Shown here in pieces: positions 1 through 8,335 of a stretch of DNA of 44,449 nt. The position numbers were made by a program, and so were the translations under genes. Each line of letters begins with the position of its first letter. Positions within the stretch are counted from its first letter, which is position 1. The stretch is from contig VMSP01000014.1 of NCBI GenBank assembly GCA_013792135.1, forward strand, positions 1 through 44,449. Direction: 5' to 3'. The notes under the pieces are model-generated. The model searched no databases and was not told the DNA's origin. It worked only from the letters and a program-made list of their open reading frames with translations. The DNA is from Desulfocapsa sp. GTDB taxonomy: Bacteria > Desulfobacterota > Desulfobulbia > Desulfobulbales > Desulfocapsaceae.

Positions 1-262
1 AGGGTTCTTCAGCAAATCATAGGCCGCATTCTTCTTAAATGGTAAGTCGGCATTGGTGACTATTCCTCTGTAGAAATTGTCCCCCTCAAAAGGCAACATG
101 AAAATAGCGGAAAAAAGTGTCAGGGGCGAGATCCCTCTCAAATTTCCGTATACCGTTTTTATTGAGAAGGGTGCCGACCTGAAAGTTTCCAATGAACGAA
201 GAGATTTTACCCTGCTGTCGTTTTGCCTCTTGTTGCTCCTGATGTTGTTTTGTAATATCCAT
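1..262 (-). pseudogene. IS4-type transposase, 5' fragment, frameshifted
   Basis: Read on the minus strand, an ATG at 262 preceded by a good ribosome-binding site (AAGGAGAAAGG) opens a frame beginning MDITKQHQEQQEAKRQQ. Around 131-150 the similarity moves to another frame, which then reads GISPLTLFSAIFMLPFEGD and, further on, FKKNAAYDLLKNP. That is the N-terminal pattern of IS4-family transposases (a GI-P...LF...LPF segment, then YR..., then a K..AYD.L.NP segment). The first frame stops soon after the switch, so the copy looks frameshifted. The DDE catalytic part would lie left of the window, so neither the full length nor the outer end can be seen. The family call rests on recalled motif patterns, not on an alignment. 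An intact element would have an uninterrupted frame through 150. Confidence 0.6.
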
Positions 263-923
263 TTTAGTCCTTTCTCCTTGATATTATTGATGTTTATCGC
301 AAAACCAATATATCATGAAGCGAAGGACTTTTTAATATAAATATTTTATTATTTCATATATTTGTGTGATAACTTTACGTTTCACAGCATAAGCCGGAAA
401 GTTGAGCTCTTACATCACCCAACAACTCTCTAGCAATTAGAAATAACCCCATCCAGCGACTGCCAGCCAGGAAGAAAGAGGGAAATGCTACTGATGAAGC
501 GACAGGAAATACAAGAGACTGCGTAAGGATGAAAAAATGACAAAAAAGAAAACCGTATTGCAGAGACTTATGGACTGAACATAATCCTTCCAACCGGCTT
601 GATCAGAACAAATAAGACCATAAAAATGGATATCAGATGTCCCTCAAATATTCATTAAAAAACCCCAAAGCCATTGTTTGCATCGAAACTATTCTCTTAT
701 TTTTCCCTTGTGAAAGATCAATCCGCTTCATGTTTCTCCAGAAAATCACCACATCTATCATAGATGGCATAAAAATAGTCCCATAATAAATGAAAATCAC
801 AAAAAATTTATTCGGGCTCAACATAGAGAACAAACAATGTAATTCCACAGTCCAACAAACTACATCATGGACTGCACAAAATGAGTTAAAAAACTATTCC
901 AGATTCAAGATCAGCAGCAAAAA
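263..923. other. AT-rich stretch without a recognisable gene
   Basis: Between the transposase fragment and greA there are only short open frames of 71-72 codons on the minus strand (375-593 and 633-848). They have no good ribosome-binding site and no family I recognise. The part next to the transposase (263-420) is probably the 5' flank of that insertion sequence, but I could not identify a terminal repeat without its other end. No tRNA, CRISPR or convincing terminator was seen. Confidence 0.5.
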
Positions 924-1409
924 TTAGGCAAATGAAGAAGATGTAATTTCGACTACCTCAAACTCACGAGTTCCGCCAGGCGTCTTCGCAGTCACCTCAT
1001 CTCCTACCTCTTTTCCAAGAATACTTCTACCCAAGGGCGAAAACACAGAGATAGAACCCTTCTTAACATCAGCCTCTTCCGTGCCCAAAAGCTGATAGCT
1101 AACCTGAGCATCCGTTTCAAGATCCAGCAAGGTCACCACCGTTCCAAAGACCGCCCGTTGGGTAGGCACATCCATACAATTAATCACCTCGGCACGCCCC
1201 AGTTTATCCTTAAGTTCCATAATTCGCCCTTCTATATGCCCCTGTCGCTCCTTGGCAGCATGATATTCAGCATTCTCCTTCAGGTCACCATGAGCACGGG
1301 CAACTTCAATCGCCTTGACCACATCATTACGCTCAATTTTCTCAAGACGCTGGAGTTCATTACGAAGCTTCTGATACCCCTGAGTCGACATCGGTACTCG
1401 TTCAACCAT
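924..1409 (-). CDS. greA: Transcription elongation factor GreA
   Basis: GreA enters the secondary channel of RNA polymerase and stimulates cleavage of the backtracked transcript, releasing stalled complexes. The 161-residue product has the family's two parts. The first is an N-terminal antiparallel coiled coil with the tip region ARAHGDLKENAEYHAAKERQ, including the acidic DLKENAEY signature. The second is a C-terminal FKBP-like globular domain ending in TREFEVVEI. The frame is open further upstream, but the ATG at 1409 follows AGGAGG at a suitable distance and gives the usual GreA length, so I chose it over the longer frame from 1463. The gene lies 77 bp downstream of the large TPR gene on the same strand and may be co-transcribed with it, though no terminator or promoter was recognised in the gap. 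Confidence 0.95.
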   Translation of the reverse strand: MVERVPMSTQGYQKLRNELQRLEKIERNDVVKAIEVARAHGDLKENAEYHAAKERQGHIEGRIMELKDKLGRAEVINCMDVPTQRAVFGTVVTLLDLETDAQVSYQLLGTEEADVKKGSISVFSPLGRSILGKEVGDEVTAKTPGGTREFEVVEITSSSFA

Positions 1410-1486
1410 TATTTCCTCCTGTGAACATAAAAAAAACTGCAAATTATGGAGCAAACACCACACAATCAGCAGGAATACAAATAGAA

Positions 1487-4400
1487 TTACCAGCGATAGA
1501 CCAGCGACAAAGCAACATCTTTGCGGATCACCGGACCTCCCTGAATTATTTCGAAACTGCTACTTAATAAGAAATGACGGCTCATTTCAAGAAAAATATC
1601 ACCGCCAAAGGTATGACTGTCATACCCGCCATTATCATAACCAAAGGAATAATCGAGGGTATAGTAACTGGGAGCACTGCGACCAAGCACATCTGCAGCC
1701 AGTTGATGCTCAAAATGGGCAGAAACTAAATTCTGCCAATATTCCTTAGGACTCCAGTAGGGATGATCACCAGGCATAAACCCATTTTCATAGGAAAAAT
1801 CCCGGCCCTTATTCACCTCGGCATTATGCTGAAATTCCTGACCGTAGGTAATCTGCAGCAGGGTCGGTTCACTATGAATGATATAAGTCGCCCAGACATG
1901 ATAACGACTCTGATGATTAGCATCACTATACTCTCTGAATAAATATTCCCCACCACAAAAGAGGCGCGGCAAGATATCCATCCTGACACCACCTTCCACA
2001 TCCCGCCTGCTGATCCCCTGTTCAAGGGCTTGGACAGTATCATCCACCACATCCTGATCCAGACGGACAAAAGCATGCAGATCATCCCCTATGCGGCCAC
2101 GCATCTCCAGATGGAAGAGTGGAATAATATCAAAATTGGGTTGATTATACTCATCAACAGATTTATCCACACCAACTCGAGTAATAAAGTCAACATTATA
2201 ATGAGGATAAAAAGAATATGCTGCCAGAAATCTGTTCCGCCAGAGGGCCTGATCAGTATCCTCGGAAATGGCGTGAATGGTGCTCCAGCTGATATCCATC
2301 TCCTGACGAAGAGTCGGCAGCATCCAGACACTGGCCCCACCTCGTGTCTGTTGCATATCAAAATATCCATCGCGACCGCTGAGAGAAGAATATCCGGAGT
2401 CAATCATCCCCCGGGGTTCCCTCTTCAGACTGTTACGCTGCACAGACTCGGCTAGCTCAGGATAATCAGGATTTTCTCGTTCAATCTCTTCATAAAGCAA
2501 GGCCTCCTTCCCCAAAAACCCAAGACGGCTGTAGATCCCGGCAAGATCAAAGAGAGACTCAGGAGAAGGGTTCTTTTCAACCACCTCCTGATACTCTTTC
2601 ATGGCCTGATAATATGCGCCCTGCGCCAACGCCCGCCTGGCAGAGAGCTCCTTGGCAACTAATTGTTGCCAACGAAAATCGGCATAGAGATCAGCTCCGA
2701 TTCTACCAGCAGGCTGTCCACACTGAGTCATGACAAATGCAGGATCCATCACTACAGTCAGGCGATCAGGTTCCGCCGGATGAGTAAAGGTAATTACATT
2801 CAAGAAACTTTGCTTAGGAGGGGGTAAGTCAAGTTGGATCTGTTGTTTTTCTATCCTCTCAGTAAAAAGCCTCTCCACAGAGGGCTGCAAAACAGCATCA
2901 TACACTGCTACCGCTGCCACCCATTGCCGATCAGCCCACAGGGACCTGGCAAGGATTAACTTCTGCCATACTAACAAATGACTGCTGTCAGGAAAGGTCA
3001 TAATCCCTTTCACTAGTCCTAGCTGTTGAGCAGGAGCCAGTTTTTCTATAATTGTCCGAAAAGATGCTTGCTTAAACTCAAGCTCCAGTAATTTCCGAGT
3101 GAAACTAAGCTCCGAAGGATATTCAACAACAAGGCCCTGCAAGACAGAAAAAGATGCATCCAGGCCTCCCTGTTTCTCAAGGATATCAGCATGGACGATC
3201 CTGGCCGCAATTGAGTCAGGCACCTCTTTTAAGGCCATCAACACATGTTTATTGGCCGCTTCAATGTCTCCATATGTTTTTTCTAACTGTGCGGCCTGCA
3301 TCAGACTCTGGAATCTGTTGCCATAATTTTTACTGAGGACAGCATCAACCCTATCCCCTTTCGCCTTTTCTGACAACCCAGCGTCAAGTTGCTGTCCAAT
3401 AATCAAAGGCTCCAGATCCAGCGGATGCTCCTTGAAAAGTTTCGCTACCAGTTCTTGGCCCTTTCCATATTGTTTATCCTGCAAGTAAAAATAAGAAAGT
3501 AAAAGATCTACCTGATACTTCATTTCGGAATTTCGAGGGCAATGCTGGACAAGAAGTTTCCGATATTCCAGGATACTCGCGACTGCCTTACCCAATTTTC
3601 CACTAGCGGCCAGCACCCTTGCTCGGAGTAAGACAAAATCATGTTCGTTTTCCTCGCAGGTTGCAGGAATGACAGGATACCCTGTTTGCTCAGACAATAA
3701 CGTAACCCACGTCCAGGCCAGATCAGGTTCATTACTCTCCAGAGAGAATTCAACCAATTTACGAAGGACAGATCCAATTGCCACACCATCCACCAACATC
3801 TGCCTCAAACCCTGTTCGGCCTCAAAAATATTTCCTTCCCTGTACAAAGCATCAGCCAGGGCAAGACGTATCTCGGCAATGCGTCCAGTTTTCCCCTGCC
3901 CTACCTCAATCAATTCTTGATAGATTTTTTTGGCCTCTGCTGCCAGTCCTGTTTCCAACAAGACCCTGGCGTACCGCATATCTATGTTTAACCGCTCCGG
4001 ATCTGACTTTGCATCCCGGCGCAGCATATGATAATGCTCCTGATACTGACTGATCAAACCAAGCTGTGCCGCCAAATCCATACAACGTAGCCGAATATCC
4101 CGATCGCTTAGTCTCGTCTCCAGATAGCGGTTATACCAGACTAATGCCTGCTCGGAGAGTCCACGCAGATCAGCAAGTCGCGCACTGGTCAACAGGAATC
4201 TTGGTTCCTCATCCACAGTTTCCACCATTCCTGACTCCAGCGGCATCGAGCCACCATCTGAGATCATCACGTCCTGAGGCAATAGCCCCAGGAAATGGTC
4301 AACCTGGCCCGTTTCCTTCTGTTCAAGAAACAGTTCAGCAAGTCGCAGAATAACTTCCTTGTTCCCCGGTTCATGCTGGTGAATAATGGCAAGCACCTCA

Positions 4401-5620
4401 CGCAGTTCTTTGCTGTTACCATGTTTTTCAAGGAGCTTGGCCAGGGATGAATAAATGGCCAGAGGGTTGGAAGTAATCTGTACAAGTTCCTTCCACAATG
4501 GCAAGGCTCCGTCATGTTCTACTCTGGACAATAGATTACGGGCAAGCAGGGCATGCATCTTTATAATTTCCTGCCCAATCATCTGATTTCCAGGATGACG
4601 TTGAAAGTACTCCTCGTAAAAAGAGAGCGCTTTATCAGGTTTCCCTAGATCAAAGAGATAAATAGCACCAATCTGCAGAAGACGTTCATCACGTTGTTCG
4701 TCCTGATCTAATAATATCAGGAGATGGGGCAATGCCGTCTCCTTCTCACCCCGGGCAATAAAATAACCAGCAATCTTTTCCTGAAACGGTCGGTAATTTG
4801 GATACCGCTGTAAATATTTTTCCCAGCAGGATAGAGCTCTGGCTTTCTCACCAGATTTTTCAAAGACTTCAGCCGCCTCCAGCAGCACCTGATCCTCCAC
4901 CATAGCCTGAGAAATAAGGTTTGCATAATAGACCAAGGCCTTTTCCCGCCGACCTGACTTGACTGCATGGATCGCCAGTTGATGAAGCAGTAGACTATCT
5001 TCAGGCCGGTACTGAATGAGTTGTTCCATGTACGGATAAGCCACCTCAGTCTTTCCCTGTCCGTGCAATGCAATGACCAGACCCGTCAGTGCCTCTATTA
5101 CCTGAGTCTCCTCCAGAGTGGCTTTTTTCTTGTACACAAGGCCATAATAGGTGGAGGCCCTGGTATACTCTTTCTTGTTCAGAGCCACCAGACCAGCGCT
5201 TATCAGATACTCTGTGCGCTGCGGATCTGCTTCCAGAAGATCTGCCACAAGGACTGAGGCGTGATCCCAATCAGAGAGAGCGATCAGAACCAGACAATAT
5301 TCCCATGAGGCCTCCTCAATATTCTTTTTCAGGGAAAGAAGATGAGAATAAGTCCGGGCTGCCTCAATATATTTCTCCTGTCGCGTCAGTTCTCGAGCCT
5401 CATCCCAGAGAAGTTTCCAGCCAGGTTCTTTACTGGTATCACTGATAACGACATCACGTTCAGGAGTAATCGCTGCAGGAGTAGCAAAGACGAAAGAAGG
5501 GAGAAATAAAAGAAAGGAAAAAGTGACGATAATCTTACAGGAAAAGATGCCTACCTGCTGACCAGCCACTTGTTGAGATACGAAAGCCATCAGAAAATTC
5601 TGCCAAGAATCCTTCACCAT
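1487..5620 (-). CDS. Giant TPR / outer-membrane beta-barrel protein (PelB/PgaA/BcsC-like architecture)
   Basis: A 1377-residue secreted protein. A hydrophobic signal segment (IIVTFSFLLFLPSFVFA) near residues 29-45 is followed by about 1000 residues of helical tetratricopeptide-like repeats, with many A..Y..L....P and LA.IY..LG patterns. The last roughly 300 residues are rich in alternating aromatic/polar strands (RGGASVWML, YHVWATYII, YTLDYSFGYDNGGY) and end in SLVYRW, the aromatic C-terminus typical of outer-membrane barrels. Periplasmic TPR plus C-terminal barrel is the layout of exopolysaccharide exporters such as PelB, PgaA and BcsC, so polysaccharide export is the best guess. No synthase or deacetylase gene is adjacent, and the substrate is unknown. 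The start at 5620 is chosen because GGAGG lies 7 bases upstream; an in-frame start at 5683 would add 21 residues before the signal peptide. It follows the sugar aminotransferase gene by 76 bp. Confidence 0.75.
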   Translation of the reverse strand: MVKDSWQNFLMAFVSQQVAGQQVGIFSCKIIVTFSFLLFLPSFVFATPAAITPERDVVISDTSKEPGWKLLWDEARELTRQEKYIEAARTYSHLLSLKKNIEEASWEYCLVLIALSDWDHASVLVADLLEADPQRTEYLISAGLVALNKKEYTRASTYYGLVYKKKATLEETQVIEALTGLVIALHGQGKTEVAYPYMEQLIQYRPEDSLLLHQLAIHAVKSGRREKALVYYANLISQAMVEDQVLLEAAEVFEKSGEKARALSCWEKYLQRYPNYRPFQEKIAGYFIARGEKETALPHLLILLDQDEQRDERLLQIGAIYLFDLGKPDKALSFYEEYFQRHPGNQMIGQEIIKMHALLARNLLSRVEHDGALPLWKELVQITSNPLAIYSSLAKLLEKHGNSKELREVLAIIHQHEPGNKEVILRLAELFLEQKETGQVDHFLGLLPQDVMISDGGSMPLESGMVETVDEEPRFLLTSARLADLRGLSEQALVWYNRYLETRLSDRDIRLRCMDLAAQLGLISQYQEHYHMLRRDAKSDPERLNIDMRYARVLLETGLAAEAKKIYQELIEVGQGKTGRIAEIRLALADALYREGNIFEAEQGLRQMLVDGVAIGSVLRKLVEFSLESNEPDLAWTWVTLLSEQTGYPVIPATCEENEHDFVLLRARVLAASGKLGKAVASILEYRKLLVQHCPRNSEMKYQVDLLLSYFYLQDKQYGKGQELVAKLFKEHPLDLEPLIIGQQLDAGLSEKAKGDRVDAVLSKNYGNRFQSLMQAAQLEKTYGDIEAANKHVLMALKEVPDSIAARIVHADILEKQGGLDASFSVLQGLVVEYPSELSFTRKLLELEFKQASFRTIIEKLAPAQQLGLVKGIMTFPDSSHLLVWQKLILARSLWADRQWVAAVAVYDAVLQPSVERLFTERIEKQQIQLDLPPPKQSFLNVITFTHPAEPDRLTVVMDPAFVMTQCGQPAGRIGADLYADFRWQQLVAKELSARRALAQGAYYQAMKEYQEVVEKNPSPESLFDLAGIYSRLGFLGKEALLYEEIERENPDYPELAESVQRNSLKREPRGMIDSGYSSLSGRDGYFDMQQTRGGASVWMLPTLRQEMDISWSTIHAISEDTDQALWRNRFLAAYSFYPHYNVDFITRVGVDKSVDEYNQPNFDIIPLFHLEMRGRIGDDLHAFVRLDQDVVDDTVQALEQGISRRDVEGGVRMDILPRLFCGGEYLFREYSDANHQSRYHVWATYIIHSEPTLLQITYGQEFQHNAEVNKGRDFSYENGFMPGDHPYWSPKEYWQNLVSAHFEHQLAADVLGRSAPSYYTLDYSFGYDNGGYDSHTFGGDIFLEMSRHFLLSSSFEIIQGGPVIRKDVALSLVYRW

Positions 5621-5696
5621 CCAAGAACCTCCATGGCAAAGACATTTCTTATTCCAGAGCACATTAGAAAAGGGGAATCTCACGAAATCAATACGT

Positions 5697-6902
5697 TTAC
5701 TGCCGATAAAATTCGACTATTTTGTCCACCACATACTCCTGCATCTCCGCAGTCAATTCCGGGTAAATTGGTAGAGCAATGGTCTCAGAGGCAGCTTTCT
5801 CCGCCTGATGAAACGACTGCACCGGAAAACTTGCACCTAAACATTTCTGCTGATGCAGAGCCACCGGATAATAAACTTCACAGCCGATATCCTGGGAACG
5901 AAGCCAGTCAAGCAAGGCATCACGCCGGTTGACCCGCAGGACATACTGATTATAGATATGAAAATTTTCTCCAGCTCCACTCATGTTACCTTCAAGTTGT
6001 TTCTTAAGATAAACAGCCTGTGGCAAAGCCAGGAAATTGTTCTGAACAAGATCGGTTTCAGTAAACATTCTATTGTAACGATCAGCATTTTCTCGCCTGG
6101 CCCGATGCCATTGACCCAGATAGGTCATCTTGATTCGCAGCACTGCTGCCTGTATGGGATCAAGACGAAAATTGCCCCCCACCTGTCCATGATAATATTT
6201 CGGCGAAGCCCCATGATTAAGTAAGATTCGAATCTTATCGGCAAAAGCACCATCATGGGTCACAACCATTCCGCCATCGCCAATACCCCCAAGATTTTTA
6301 CTGGGAAAGAAAGAAAAACATCCGGCAAGCCCCATGGATCCAGCCTTCTTCCATTGAACCTTCATCCCATCACCCGTATCTCTATTCATCGGATATTCAG
6401 CACCAATGGCTTGAGCCGCATCTTCAATAACGGGCAATTCATATTGATGTGCCGACTTCATGATCGCCTCCATATCCGCACATTGTCCGTAGAGATGGAC
6501 TGGCAGGATGGCCTTTATTTTTCTGTCATGGTCACGAGAAAGAACCTCTTCCATTGCCACGGGATCAATATTAAAGGAGACAGGATCAATGTCTACAAAA
6601 ACAGGAATGGCCCCCAACCGAAGGACAACTCCCATAGTGGCAAAAAAAGAATAAGGTGTAGTCAGAACCTGATCGCCAGGTCCTATCCCCAAGGCCATCA
6701 AGGAAACTAACAGGGCATCGGTGCCACTTGAAACCCCCACCCCGTTTTCCACACCACAATAAGCGGCAATTTCATGCTCCAGAAAAGAAACTTCTGGCCC
6801 CTGAATATATGTCGTTGAATCAATAACCCTGGTGACCGCCTTCAGGATGTCTTCCCGAAGATAGTTCAATTGTTGTTTAAGGTCGAGCAAAGGTACTTTC
6901 AT
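5697..6902 (-). CDS. DegT/DnrJ/EryC1/StrS-family PLP-dependent sugar aminotransferase
   Basis: The 401-residue product has the complete fold of PLP-dependent sugar aminotransferases, which convert nucleotide-linked keto-sugars to amino-sugars for surface glycans, O-antigen or secondary metabolites. Visible are the N-terminal VPLLDLKQQ, the substrate/PLP segment VSSGTDALLVSLMALGIGPGDQV, the aspartate of VIEDAAQAIGA (D161) that contacts the PLP ring nitrogen, and the Schiff-base lysine K202 in FFPSKNLGG. The length is normal for the family. It lies 70 bp downstream of rpoH and just upstream of the giant TPR/barrel gene on the same strand. That suggests, by context only, a role in making or modifying an exported glycan. 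The exact sugar cannot be read from the sequence. Confidence 0.9.
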   Translation of the reverse strand: MKVPLLDLKQQLNYLREDILKAVTRVIDSTTYIQGPEVSFLEHEIAAYCGVENGVGVSSGTDALLVSLMALGIGPGDQVLTTPYSFFATMGVVLRLGAIPVFVDIDPVSFNIDPVAMEEVLSRDHDRKIKAILPVHLYGQCADMEAIMKSAHQYELPVIEDAAQAIGAEYPMNRDTGDGMKVQWKKAGSMGLAGCFSFFPSKNLGGIGDGGMVVTHDGAFADKIRILLNHGASPKYYHGQVGGNFRLDPIQAAVLRIKMTYLGQWHRARRENADRYNRMFTETDLVQNNFLALPQAVYLKKQLEGNMSGAGENFHIYNQYVLRVNRRDALLDWLRSQDIGCEVYYPVALHQQKCLGASFPVQSFHQAEKAASETIALPIYPELTAEMQEYVVDKIVEFYRQ

Positions 6903-6972
6903 TATTCAGATTTTGATCCTAATCAAACTTTATATTTTAGAAAAAGGAAGAACCGCTATCAAAAATAAGTAG

Positions 6973-7992
6973 TTATTTGTCAGAACTTCCTTTAATCACT
7001 ATGGTTTCTCCATCAAAGAAATCCTTGATATCCGGCATTTCTATCTCAAAAAACTTCTTCATTTTTTTCAGCAGATTCACCTCAATCTGCCTGACCCTTT
7101 CCCGGGAGATATCAAACTTATCAGCAATATTCTGGAGAGTAAGGGGCTCATCGGTGAGTAGTCGCTCTTCCAGAATCATCGTCTCTTTGGCATTGAGATT
7201 TTCTTTTAAGGTCAGAATCATTTCGGCAAGCTTGGCCTTCATCTGACCGCTGGCCACCATTTCCTCAACCCCTGGCCCCTCACTGGGCAAAAAGCTTTTC
7301 TGCTCATCTTCCGAGTCCGCCCGGACCGGGCTTTCAAGAGAGACATCGCTGCCTCCCATGCGTTGACTCATCTCAATAACTTCACTTTCCTTGACATTCA
7401 GACGCTGTGCCAGCAATTTTGTTTCAGCCTGAAATCCTTGAGATTCAAGAAGTTTCTTTTCTTTGTTCAGACTAAAAAAAAGCTTCCGCTGGGCCTGAGT
7501 GGTGCCGATCTTGACCAAACGCCAATTATCCATAATAAACTTCAGGATATAAGCCCGAATCCAATAAGCGGCATAATAGGAAAACTTAACACCGCGATAA
7601 GGATCAAACTTCTTGGTGGCCTGTACCAACCCCACATTTCCCTCCTGAATGAGATCCATAAAGTTCTGCATCCAATATTTCTGGAAATCCATGGCCACCT
7701 TGACGACCAGACGTAAATTAGAAGAAACCAGCCTGTAAGCGGCATCTTGGTCGCCATTTTCCCTGAATCTAACCGCCAGCTCATCCGCTTCTTCCCGCGT
7801 CAAGAGCTCATACTGACTGATTTCCTGCAGATAACGATGTAAAGCAGGATTACTCAGAGCAGGCAAATGCTCCTCGTTGGAAAGGGAGACAAGGGGATGC
7901 TCATACTGATCGGTTTCCTCCCGGTCAGATTCAGACACATCCAGCAGATCGGATGAATCTGAGGTGTCAATTATATTTTTTTTTGAGGTCAT
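6973..7992 (-). CDS. rpoH: RNA polymerase sigma factor, RpoH (sigma-32) type
   Basis: A sigma-70 family factor of 339 residues without region 1.1, directing RNA polymerase to a gene subset, by family the heat-shock response. Region 2 is visible as FMDLIQEGNVGLVQATKKFDPYRG then VKFSYYAAYWIRAYI. Region 4 is visible as the helix-turn-helix LTLQNIADKFDISRERVRQIE. Between them, TTQAQRKLFFSLNKEKK matches the RpoH box (QRKLFFNLR in E. coli) that separates RpoH from RpoD/RpoS, so I call RpoH rather than a general sigma factor. The product has a roughly 60-residue acidic N-terminal extension. The frame opens at a TTG at 8022, but the ATG at 7992 is preferred although its ribosome-binding site is weak. 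It is first in a minus-strand series with the aminotransferase, the TPR protein and greA. Confidence 0.85.
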   Translation of the reverse strand: MTSKKNIIDTSDSSDLLDVSESDREETDQYEHPLVSLSNEEHLPALSNPALHRYLQEISQYELLTREEADELAVRFRENGDQDAAYRLVSSNLRLVVKVAMDFQKYWMQNFMDLIQEGNVGLVQATKKFDPYRGVKFSYYAAYWIRAYILKFIMDNWRLVKIGTTQAQRKLFFSLNKEKKLLESQGFQAETKLLAQRLNVKESEVIEMSQRMGGSDVSLESPVRADSEDEQKSFLPSEGPGVEEMVASGQMKAKLAEMILTLKENLNAKETMILEERLLTDEPLTLQNIADKFDISRERVRQIEVNLLKKMKKFFEIEMPDIKDFFDGETIVIKGSSDK

Positions 7993-8335
7993 ATAGGGCT
8001 CTGTTTGCCAAGACAATATCAATTATAGAAACTTTTTATTATTACCCCAGTTCCATCAAAGTGCAATCATTATATCTCTCATGCAAAATACCACACAGAC
8101 CATACTACTCTTCTTTCAAGCCACTTATCCATAGGAAATAAAGGAGAATTCTATTTTCTTCTTGATCCTTTTATGCTACAAGAGAGTCTTGAAAAATCAG
8201 GATTTTCATTCACGTTAACGAATTGACCTCTTCCTGAACGAAAAAACGATTTCTTAAGGTTTCTTTAAAAGCTAATTTTTCAAGCATATTGAGCCATTTC
8301 CTTCTTCAGCATTTCATAAAATTCCCCCGAAAGCA
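7993..8335. promoter_or_regulatory. Divergent control region between rpoH and lepA
   Basis: This 343-bp AT-rich stretch separates the divergent rpoH and lepA starts and must carry promoters for both. I could not fix either -35/-10 pair with confidence. No riboswitch, repeat or small open frame stood out, and the lepA start at 8336 has only a weak purine-rich ribosome-binding site. Confidence 0.4.

Noticed and set aside
77-340. Plus-strand 87-codon open frame with a hydrophobic middle
   Set aside because: It lies opposite the IS4-type transposase fragment, has no ribosome-binding site and shows no family pattern; the minus strand explains the sequence.
375-848. Two minus-strand frames of 71-72 codons, one starting with GTG
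   Set aside because: No ribosome-binding site, biased hydrophobic composition from AT-rich DNA and no recognisable family; kept only as an unassigned stretch.
2030-5445. Many plus-strand frames opposite the TPR/barrel gene
   Set aside because: Shadow frames of a long coding sequence; none has its own ribosome-binding site or domain.
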